Source: Arthrobacter oryzae
Lineage (GTDB): Bacteria; Actinomycetota; Actinomycetes; Actinomycetales; Micrococcaceae
Assembly: GCF_003634095.1 (NCBI RefSeq)
Contig: NZ_RBIR01000004.1
Coordinates: 186,001-250,000, forward strand
Direction: 5' to 3'
Length of the DNA: 64,000 nt
The notes beneath the pieces are model-generated. The model was given only the letters and a program-made list of their open reading frames with translations. It searched no databases and was not told where the DNA came from. The first letter of the stretch is position 1. Each line of letters starts with the position of its first letter. Below are positions 18,301-24,449 of this stretch, in pieces. Position numbers and translations under genes: made by a program.

Positions 18301-18993
18301 CTCGGTGAGGTGGCCCTGGAACGGCTCAAGGCCGTCGCGACGCATAACGAGCTCGGCGCAGGCATGCAGCTGGCCATGAAGGACCTGGAAATCCGCGGCG
18401 CCGGCAACCTGCTCGGCGGCGAGCAGTCCGGCCACATCCAGGGAGTCGGCTTCGATCTCTACATCAGGCTGGTCGGCGAGGCCGTGGCCGAATACCGCGG
18501 CGAGGCCGAGGAGAAGGCCGCCGAAATGAAGATCGAGCTGCCGGTCAATGCGCACCTGCCGCACGACTACGTGCCGGGCGAACGGCTGCGATTGGAGGCC
18601 TACCGCAAACTCGCCAGCGCCATCACCTACGAGGCGATCGACGAGGTCCTTGCAGAACTCGTGGACCGCTACGGCGAACTGCCGCTTCCGGCAACAAACC
18701 TGATCGACGTCGCCCGGTTCCGGGTGGGAGCGCGCGAGGCCGGCCTGTCCGACGTCGCCCTGCAGGGCAACTTCATCAAGTTCTCGCCGGCCCAGCTGCC
18801 CGAGTCCAAGCTCATGCGCCTCACCCGGATGTACCCCGGCGCGCAGGCGAAGCCTGCGCTGGACGCGGTGCTCGTCCCGAAGCCCAAGACCGCGAGGATC
18901 GGCGGCCGGGACCTGCAGGACGCCGAGATCCTCGAGTGGGCCAACGGCGTTATCCGGAACATTTTCTCTGATGCCCCGTTGGCGGTGAAATAG
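15307..18993 (+). CDS. mfd: Transcription-repair coupling factor
   Basis: A 1228-residue helicase-like translocase that removes stalled RNA polymerase at lesions and recruits UvrA. In order: UvrB-homology region (about 1-400), RNA-polymerase interaction/CarD-like domain (about 550-640, HEQHGIGRFVELIQR), RecG-like helicase domains with Walker A GDVGYGKTE (about 705-712), DEEQR box (about 808) and TRG/relay motifs, and the C-terminal regulatory domain. ATG at 15307 has AGGAG seven bases upstream. A local 15-bp DNA repeat near 15498-15527 encodes QTGPAQTGPAE, a low-complexity insert near residue 70. Confidence 0.97.
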   Translation: MSLNGPSLTGLRRVLAEDRNYARVQAEAARGFAAPSEDYQISAPAGMRSALLAEMADGLTTLAAQTGPAQTGPAEASAAGAGGQAPVVLAVTATGREAEDLTEALRAFLPADAVAEFPSWETLPHERLSPRSDTVGRRLSVLRRLAHPESSAAGALRVVVAPVRAVVQPIVAGLGELVPVTLRIGQEAPFSSVVKSLADAAYARVDMVTRRGEFAVRGGMLDVFPPTEDHPIRVEFFGDEVEQMRWFAVADQRSLTAPGLHHPTELHAPPCREILITPSVMSRAATLKSQLPAAADMLEKIAGGIAVEGMESLAPVLVDAMVPFLDQLPAGSIAVVIEPEKVRTRAHDLAATNEEFLEAAWSTASDGGTAPLDLTSAASEALHSASFRSLTETRAAALDHGVSWWSITSLASDEELLPDVDVLNLHAREPRGYQGDVAEMMGFIGSRVRDQWRIVVVTEGPGPAQRLAELFHDNDIPCARVDTLEADPQAGLIEVTTAAVGRGFVLDPLKLALLTEADLLGRTSAGSTKDMRRMPSKRRNAVDPLQLVAGDSVVHEQHGIGRFVELIQRRVAGGGDGVREYLVLEYAPSKRGAPGDRLFVPTDQLDQVTRYVGGDTPALSKMGGADWASTKSKARKAVKEIAGELIRLYSARMASRGYAFGPDTPWQRELEEAFPYVETPDQLTTINEVKADMEREIPMDRLISGDVGYGKTEIAVRAAFKAVQDGKQVAVLVPTTLLAQQHYETFTERFSGFPLVVKPLSRFQSGKEAKETADGVKSGSVDVVIGTHRLLSKDFGFKDLGLVIVDEEQRFGVEHKEALKKMRTNVDVLAMSATPIPRTLEMSLTGIRETSTLATPPEERHPVLTYVGPYTDKQTSAAIRRELMREGQVFFVHNRVSTIDRTAAKIRELVPEARVEVAHGQMSESRLEQIIVDFWEKRFDVLVCTTIIETGLDISNANTLIVDGADKYGLSQLHQLRGRVGRGRERAYAYFLYPSEKPLGEVALERLKAVATHNELGAGMQLAMKDLEIRGAGNLLGGEQSGHIQGVGFDLYIRLVGEAVAEYRGEAEEKAAEMKIELPVNAHLPHDYVPGERLRLEAYRKLASAITYEAIDEVLAELVDRYGELPLPATNLIDVARFRVGAREAGLSDVALQGNFIKFSPAQLPESKLMRLTRMYPGAQAKPALDAVLVPKPKTARIGGRDLQDAEILEWANGVIRNIFSDAPLAVK

Positions 18994-18997
18994 CCGC

Positions 18998-19828
18998 ATG
19001 ATGGGAGGACATCACGCCGCGTCGGGAGCCGCGGCGTGGGTAGCCATTGCCTCGACCGGCCCGTACGCCCTCGGCTGGTACCCGCTGGATCCGACGGGAA
19101 TCGTGATCGGCGCCATGGCCACCGCGGGGACAGCGCTGGTCTGCGACTGGGACCACCGCGCCAGCACCGTGGCGCACGCGCTGCCGCCGCTGTCCAACGT
19201 GGTGGCGCGCGGCATTGAGCACGTCAGCGGGGGACACCGGCAGGGCACGCATTCGGTGCTGGGTGCGGCGTTCTTCGTGCTACTGGCCATGATCGCCGGT
19301 CAGTTGCAGGTGCAGACCCAGTGGGGGCTGCTGTCAGTCGGGGCCGGCCTGCTGTGCATGTTCATGATCAACATCGCCGCGAAGGCGCTGAAACTCTTTC
19401 CGAAGTACGGCTGGATCAGCAACTGGGTGGTCGGGCTGCTCATGGCGGGCCTCGTGACGTGGTTCGCCCCGCACCAGTGGACGTGGCTGCCGGTCTCGAT
19501 GCTCACCGGTGTGCTGGTCCACATTGCGGGGGACATGATCACCACCGGGGGAGTGCCGCTGCTGTGGCCGCTGGTGATCAAGCCGCCGAAGGCCCTGCGG
19601 AAGCTGCCGCTGCTCAAAAACGTCTGGAGGGCCAACGGGGCGTTCTCCATCCCGCTCCTGGGCCGGGCGGGCTCGCGCCGGGAATGGTTCGTCCTGATCC
19701 CGGTCAGCGGCTACGCCATGATGGGAATGTTCGGTGCCGGCCTGGCCGTGGCCGAGGCCCATTTTCCGGCAGCCCTGGCGCTGGGAACGGGACTGGTCAA
19801 GGGCCTGTTCGCGATGGTGCCCGGGTAA
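18998..19828 (+). CDS. YdjM/LexA-binding-type membrane metal-dependent hydrolase
   Basis: A 276-residue membrane protein of the YdjM (DUF457) family. The N-terminal MMGGHHAASGAAAW is the family hallmark, with further possible metal ligands in CDWDHRAS, GHRQGTHSVLG and VHIAGDMITTGGVPLLWP. Four to five transmembrane segments are apparent. The physiological substrate is unknown. It starts four bases after mfd and is probably co-transcribed. A strong hairpin lies downstream. Confidence 0.87.
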   Translation: MMGGHHAASGAAAWVAIASTGPYALGWYPLDPTGIVIGAMATAGTALVCDWDHRASTVAHALPPLSNVVARGIEHVSGGHRQGTHSVLGAAFFVLLAMIAGQLQVQTQWGLLSVGAGLLCMFMINIAAKALKLFPKYGWISNWVVGLLMAGLVTWFAPHQWTWLPVSMLTGVLVHIAGDMITTGGVPLLWPLVIKPPKALRKLPLLKNVWRANGAFSIPLLGRAGSRREWFVLIPVSGYAMMGMFGAGLAVAEAHFPAALALGTGLVKGLFAMVPG

Positions 19829-19871
19829 GCCCGGTTCGGCAATGACCGTGGCACCTTAAATGCTTGGCATC

Positions 19872-19916
19872 TTAAATGACTGAAGCCCCGGATGTTCCGG
19901 GGCTTCAGTCATTTAA
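19872..19916. terminator. Perfect 21-bp stem, bidirectional terminator
   Basis: The arms at 19872-19892 and 19896-19916 are perfect complements around a TGT loop; the outermost bases are TTAAAT/ATTTAA and the core is rich in GC. It lies between convergent genes (YdjM-like on +, small membrane protein on -), as expected for a terminator serving both. Confidence 0.85.
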
Positions 19917-19923
19917 CGAAGAC

Positions 19924-20148
19924 TTAGTTTTCGCCGGCCGAGTTCGAGCGGCCCAGCAGCGTCTGCGGGATCCAGAACGCGGCTGCGAAGAGAATCAAGC
20001 AGACGGCCATCGGCCAGGTGTTCTCCAGCGTGAGGAAGGTCAGCGAGTAGATCGCACCCAAGAACAGGAGCATCATCGGCACGAACAGCGCGATGCTGGA
20101 TCCGAGGCTGTTCTCGACCTGCCGGGACTTGGTGGTGTTGCTGGACAT
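19924..20148 (-). CDS. Small two-helix membrane protein, function unknown
   Basis: A 74-residue protein with a polar N terminus, two hydrophobic segments (about 18-40 and 45-64) and a short polar tail. No family was recognised. A GAGGAG site lies just before the ATG. It is downstream of deoC on the same strand after 53 bases and directly abuts the bidirectional terminator, so it is likely the last gene of the deoC transcript. Confidence 0.7.
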   Translation of the reverse strand: MSSNTTKSRQVENSLGSSIALFVPMMLLFLGAIYSLTFLTLENTWPMAVCLILFAAAFWIPQTLLGRSNSAGEN

Positions 20149-20201
20149 TCGTTCCTCCTCGGCCCCGGGGGGCTCAAAACTGTGGGCGCTGCCGGCACGG
20201 G

Positions 20202-20900
20202 TCAGTACGCGGACGAACCTTGTTCGCCCTTGACGATCGCGATGCCGGAGCTGGCGCCAATACGTGTTGCACCTGCAGCAATCATAGCCTGTGCATCAGC
20301 GAGGGAACGCACGCCGCCGGAGGCCTTAACCCCCAGGTCGGGGCCGACGGTGCGGCGCATCAGGGCGACGTCGGCGGCCGTCGCCCCGCCGCCGTTGAAG
20401 CCCGTGGAGGTCTTCACGAAATCCGCGCCGGCTTCCACGGCGGCCTGGCAGGCGAGCACCTTCTGGTCATCGTTGAGCAGCGCCGTCTCGATGATGACCT
20501 TCAGGATGGCTCCGCCCTCGTGGACGGCCTCGGCGACGGTGGCGACGTCATCCACCAGCGCGCCCTTGTCATTGGCGCGGGCCGCGGCGATGTTGATGAC
20601 CATGTCCACCTCTTCGGCACCGTCCAGGACGGCGCCGCGGGCCTCGAAGGCCTTGACGTCGCTCGGCGTGGCTCCCAGCGGGAATCCCACCACGGAGCAC
20701 GTCAGCACGCCGGAGCCTTTCAGCGCGGTCTTGACGGTCTTGACCCAGACCGGGTTCACACAGACGGACTTGAAGTGGTACTCGGCCGCCTCGGCGCAGA
20801 CTTTGAGGATCTCCGCCTCGCTGGCCTCCGGCTTGAGCAGGGTGTGGTCGATGTACGAGGCGATGTCGGGCATGCCTTCGGTGGCGGCTTCGTGGCTCAT
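20202..20900 (-). CDS. deoC: Deoxyribose-phosphate aldolase
   Basis: A 232-residue class I aldolase that cleaves deoxyribose 5-phosphate to glyceraldehyde 3-phosphate and acetaldehyde in deoxynucleoside breakdown. Family markers are [11 protein letters not shown] near the N terminus, the Schiff-base lysine in FVKTSTGFN (about K161) and [13 protein letters not shown] with the second essential lysine (about K191). Length is normal. A purine nucleoside phosphorylase gene elsewhere in the window (30204-31022) acts upstream in the same salvage route. Confidence 0.96.
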   Translation of the reverse strand: MSHEAATEGMPDIASYIDHTLLKPEASEAEILKVCAEAAEYHFKSVCVNPVWVKTVKTALKGSGVLTCSVVGFPLGATPSDVKAFEARGAVLDGAEEVDMVINIAAARANDKGALVDDVATVAEAVHEGGAILKVIIETALLNDDQKVLACQAAVEAGADFVKTSTGFNGGGATAADVALMRRTVGPDLGVKASGGVRSLADAQAMIAAGATRIGASSGIAIVKGEQGSSAY

Positions 20901-21016
20901 GGTGGTCCCTTTCCTGGCGGGCCTGGGACGCGGCGGTCCCTTCCCGGGCCTTGTGGGCCTCCGGGCCCTGGCGGCGCCGCTCGGTGCGCGGCTTATCAGG
21001 TGACCATCTTGCCATA

Positions 21017-21053
21017 GGAAACGGCCCGGCGGATGTCCCCGACGGGCCGTTCC
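21017..21053 (-). terminator. Hairpin after the FAD oxidoreductase gene
   Basis: GGAAACGGCCCG and CGGGCCGTTCC can pair with a single bulged A at about 21017-21053. It lies just past the minus-strand stop at 21060. Confidence 0.6.
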
Positions 21054-21059
21054 GGACCG

Positions 21060-21953
21060 TCAGGCGGCCGCCGCCAGGGGCCGGCCCAGGGAGGCCTGCA
21101 ACAACTGGGAGGCACACACCGACGCGGCGGAACCGGACGCCACGAGCAGCCCCAGCCGGACGCCGTCGTAAGCTGCCGCGTCACCGATCGCCCAGATCCC
21201 CGGCATGGAAGTGCGGAAGTCCTGGCCGATGGAAATTCCGCCGCCTGGTGCGGTGGCGAGCCCGGCGGTGGCGGCCAGTTCGTCCCGGGCAATGCGCTCC
21301 TCGGCGAGGACCACGAGGTCGCCGTTCATGCTGGAGCCGTCCTCGAAGACGATCCCGGACGCGGGCAGAACGGACCCTGCGAGTGTGGGAACCACCGCGG
21401 CAGGACGGACGGTGGTGCGCACGGGGCGGACACCGCGGGCCCGGAGCACGGCCTCAGCCTGGCCGGCGGCCGAGCCCGTGCCGACGAGGATGCCCAGGGG
21501 GCGCCGGCCCAGTACCCGGGTGACGTCCTTGATGGCGTCGCCGAGCCGGGCGGCGTCGTCGATCGTCGAGTAGCTCAGGCACCGCGAGGCACCTTCCACC
21601 GGCGCGTCGGCGGGGGCGGACCCGGTGGCGATGACGAGCTGGTCGTAGGTGAATTCCATGCCGTCGGCGGTGGTGACGCGGCGGTCCTCCGCGTCGATGT
21701 AGCTGGCGGGCTGGCCGAACCGGACCGACACCTGGGGAAGGACGGCGAGCTCAAGCAGCTCCTCTGGCGCGTCGTCGCGGTTGCTAAGGACGGTGATCGC
21801 GCCCGCAAACGGGGTCCGGGTGAGGTGGCGGACCAGAGCCTGCGCGGCGGGGCCGGCGCCGGCGATGACGATCCGGGGCCGCGCGGCCGCGGTGGTGGAT
21901 GCAGTGGCTGCCGTCGGGGACGACGTGGTGGGAGACAATGCCGGAGCGGACAT
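21060..21953 (-). CDS. NirB-like FAD-dependent oxidoreductase, short form
   Basis: A 297-residue protein with an N-terminal low-complexity Ala/Thr/Ser leader, FAD-binding RIVIAGAGPAAQ (about 26-37), a second dinucleotide motif GILVGTGSAAGQAE (about 150-163) and a terminal FAD motif GIWAIGDAA (about 252-260). It resembles the oxidoreductase half of NirB but is shorter, and lacks the PYDRVALSK-type segment as well as the [2Fe-2S] and siroheme domains. Same strand as nirB-cobA-nnaR, 242 bases further on, separated by a palindromic repeat. A redox partner in nitrite assimilation is possible but unproven. Confidence 0.78.
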   Translation of the reverse strand: MSAPALSPTTSSPTAATASTTAAARPRIVIAGAGPAAQALVRHLTRTPFAGAITVLSNRDDAPEELLELAVLPQVSVRFGQPASYIDAEDRRVTTADGMEFTYDQLVIATGSAPADAPVEGASRCLSYSTIDDAARLGDAIKDVTRVLGRRPLGILVGTGSAAGQAEAVLRARGVRPVRTTVRPAAVVPTLAGSVLPASGIVFEDGSSMNGDLVVLAEERIARDELAATAGLATAPGGGISIGQDFRTSMPGIWAIGDAAAYDGVRLGLLVASGSAASVCASQLLQASLGRPLAAAA

Positions 21954-22132
21954 GTGCAGGCCCTTTCGCTGGGGTGGCCATCGTGTGGCCGGTGTGCTTG
22001 ATGAACCCCAGCGTAGGCGGCCGATTTTTCCGGCGTGTTTCCCCGGTGTTGCCGCTTTTGCCCTGTCTGTTCGCCAGTATTTACCGGCCGGTAATGCCGT
22101 GCGTCACACCCCCGCGACGGCGGCAACAAGCA

Positions 22133-22191
22133 ACGCGGGGTCACTTAGCGCCCATCCGGCCGCGAATCATGGGCGCTAAGTGACCCCGCGT
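22133..22191. repeat. Dispersed palindromic repeat, copy 1
   Basis: Perfect 23-bp arms (22133-22155 and 22169-22191) flank a 13-base loop. The outer sequence ACGCGGGGTCACTTA recurs at 53036-53100. This copy begins five bases beyond the nnaR-like stop codon and may serve as its terminator. Confidence 0.8.
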
Positions 22192-22195
22192 GGCG

Positions 22196-23404
22196 TTAAA
22201 CCCGGATCCGGTAGCCGCGCTTGACCACAGTTTCAACGAGCCGGGTGTCCGGCAGGGCGGACCGGAGCCGGCTGACGGTCATGTCCAGCGCATGCACCGA
22301 ACCGCGCAGTTCCAGCAGGTCCGAGAGCGCTTCGCGGGACAGCACGGCCCCGCCGGCGCCGATCAGCGCGCGGAGCAGCAACAGCGGCGCCGGCGCCATC
22401 TCGATCGCCTCGCCGTTGATCCGCAGCGAGCGGCCGCGCAGCTCCACGCTGCCGGAGGCGGTGTCCAGCCGGCGGACGTGGTTGAGCGCCAGGTGCTCGC
22501 ACACCAGCCGGATCAGCGCACCCATCCGGAACCGTTCCGGGATGAGCGGCTGCAGTCCGGCGTCGAGCAGCGGCTGCGCGGTGATGGGCCCGACGACGGC
22601 GGTCGCGACGGTGGTCTTCAGGCTCTCGACGAGCTGCTTGTAGACGCCCATCTCGTGCGCCGTGCTCCACATCGCATCGACGGCGGGGGCGCTCGTGAAG
22701 GTCAGGACATCGAGGTTGCCGCTGACCGCGGCCTCGATGAGCCTGGGCAGCCGGTCGGCCCCGTCCGGCTTGACCCACCGGTACGGGGTGACCGTCAGGA
22801 CGGTGGCGCCGGACATGCGCAGGCGCTCCAGTTGCCGGACATCGGTGTAGCCGTGCAGCTGCACCGCGACCGTCTTGCCCCGCACCCCCTCGGCCAGGAG
22901 CATGTCCACGAGCGTGGAGGTGGTTTCGTCGCTGCTGATCCCGACGTCGGCCAGCCCGGCCGCGCGGACGGCACCGCGGGCCTTGGGCCCGCGCACGAAC
23001 ATGCGGGTGGCGGAGAGGGTCTCGAGCAGCTGTTCGCCAATGCCAAACGTGTCCGCGGCCTCGCACCAGCGGCGCATGCCGTACGCGGTGGTGGCGATGC
23101 AGAGATCGGGCCGGGCAGCGATGATCGCCCGGGTGTCCTCGATCAGGCTTTCATCCTCCCGGACCGGGGCGATCTTCAGTGCCGGGGCGTGGAGCACCTC
23201 GGCACCGCGGCGCTCGAGGGCCTCGATGAGGTCCTGGGAGCGGCGGTGCGAGGTGACGCCGATCCGGAAGCCGTCCAGGGGCAGGTCTTTCTCCGGCCCG
23301 TCGTCGGCGGCTTCCGGCCCGGTCCGGCCAGCGGCGGAGGCCAGCGGTGTTGCGGGTACGCCGGGCTCCGGAAAAGCGGCTGCGGTGGCATGTAGTGCGC
23401 TCAT
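22196..23404 (-). CDS. NnaR-like regulator: uroporphyrinogen-III synthase domain fused to winged helix
   Basis: A 402-residue fusion. The HemD (uroporphyrinogen-III synthase) domain spans about 44-300, with GFRIGVTSHRR, TFTSAPAVDAMW and VVGPITAQPLLDAG. The C-terminal 90 residues form an OmpR-type winged helix with LSREALSDLL and VETVVKRGYRIRV. In Streptomyces and Mycobacterium proteins of this build (NnaR) regulate nitrite/nitrate assimilation together with GlnR; applying that role here is inference, strongly backed by its position eight bases after cobA in the nirB operon. Whether it also makes uroporphyrinogen III cannot be told from sequence. Confidence 0.87.
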   Translation of the reverse strand: MSALHATAAAFPEPGVPATPLASAAGRTGPEAADDGPEKDLPLDGFRIGVTSHRRSQDLIEALERRGAEVLHAPALKIAPVREDESLIEDTRAIIAARPDLCIATTAYGMRRWCEAADTFGIGEQLLETLSATRMFVRGPKARGAVRAAGLADVGISSDETTSTLVDMLLAEGVRGKTVAVQLHGYTDVRQLERLRMSGATVLTVTPYRWVKPDGADRLPRLIEAAVSGNLDVLTFTSAPAVDAMWSTAHEMGVYKQLVESLKTTVATAVVGPITAQPLLDAGLQPLIPERFRMGALIRLVCEHLALNHVRRLDTASGSVELRGRSLRINGEAIEMAPAPLLLLRALIGAGGAVLSREALSDLLELRGSVHALDMTVSRLRSALPDTRLVETVVKRGYRIRV

Positions 23405-23412
23405 GAGGATCC

Positions 23413-24447
23413 CTACGCTTCCATCAGTGATGCGGCCAGGCGGTCGAGTTCCGCGGCGGCGTCGGCGCCGCCCCGGTTGGCCTCGGCCACCCGGACGACC
23501 TCTCCGATCACCAGGACGGCAGGGTTGCTGCAGCCCGCGGCCGCGGCGGTGATGGTGCCCAGCTCGGCGATGGTGGTGCGCTGGCCGGGGCGGTAGCCGC
23601 GTTCGACGACGGCCATCGGCATGTCGGCCCGCATCCCGGCCCGGCGGAGTCCGGCCGCGAGGTGGTGCAGGGTGCCGATGCCCATCAGGACCACAATGGT
23701 TCCGCCGAGTCCCGCCAGGTGCTTCAATTCGTCCTCGGTCAGCGGGGCGTGCCCGGAAACCACGGTGAACATGTGGCTGACTTCGCGGTGCGTGACCGGG
23801 ATGCCCGCGGCGGCCGGCACCGAGATGGCACTCGTGACGCCGGAAACCACCCGGACCGGGACCCCGGCAGCGACGCAGGACGCGACTTCCTCTCCTCCCC
23901 GGCCGAAGACATAGGGGTCCCCGCCCTTGAGGCGGACCACGTTGTTGCCGGCCAGTGCGCTTTCGACCATGAGCTTTTCGATGTCGGCCTGGCTGACCTT
24001 GTGGTGGCCGGGCTTCTTGCCCACGTCCACGAGCTCTGCCGAGGTCAGGGACGGCAGTTCCTGGTAGGGGGCGAGCCGGTCGTAGAAGACGACGTCGGCA
24101 TCCCGTAGCGCCGCCACGGCCGCGACGGTCAGCAGCTCGGTGGTCCCGGGCCCGCCGCCGACCAGCGTGACGTGTCCCGCCGGGCCGGCCGCCGGCTCGG
24201 CCGCCACCGGAATACCGGTGGCGCGGCAGCGGTCCAGGAGGGCGTCCCAGCCGGGCTGGCCGTCCTCGATCGCCGCCACCAGGAACGGGCGCTCGGGCAG
24301 CGGACCGTCCACGCCGGCGCCCTGCGGGGTACTGAGGCGGTACACGACGGCGCCGGCCGCCTCGTAGCGCCGCACGGCCTGGCGCGCGGCGTGGTCTGCG
24401 CCGGTGACCAGGACTTCGCGTCCGGTGAGGTCAATGGTGAGCTGCAT
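23413..24447 (-). CDS. cobA: Uroporphyrinogen-III C-methyltransferase
   Basis: A 344-residue SAM-dependent enzyme that dimethylates uroporphyrinogen III to precorrin-2, the precursor of siroheme for NirB. The methyltransferase domain starts near residue 110 with HVTLVGGGPGTTELLT and carries RLKGGDPYVFGRGGEE and GHAPLTEDEL. The first 100 residues resemble a degenerate CysG-like NAD-binding half (VLVTGADHAARQAVRRYEAAG) without the full domain. The start lies two bases from the nirB stop, so the genes are co-transcribed. No separate precorrin-2 dehydrogenase/ferrochelatase is visible nearby. Confidence 0.93.
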   Translation of the reverse strand: MQLTIDLTGREVLVTGADHAARQAVRRYEAAGAVVYRLSTPQGAGVDGPLPERPFLVAAIEDGQPGWDALLDRCRATGIPVAAEPAAGPAGHVTLVGGGPGTTELLTVAAVAALRDADVVFYDRLAPYQELPSLTSAELVDVGKKPGHHKVSQADIEKLMVESALAGNNVVRLKGGDPYVFGRGGEEVASCVAAGVPVRVVSGVTSAISVPAAAGIPVTHREVSHMFTVVSGHAPLTEDELKHLAGLGGTIVVLMGIGTLHHLAAGLRRAGMRADMPMAVVERGYRPGQRTTIAELGTITAAAAGCSNPAVLVIGEVVRVAEANRGGADAAAELDRLAASLMEA

Positions 24448-24449
24448 GG

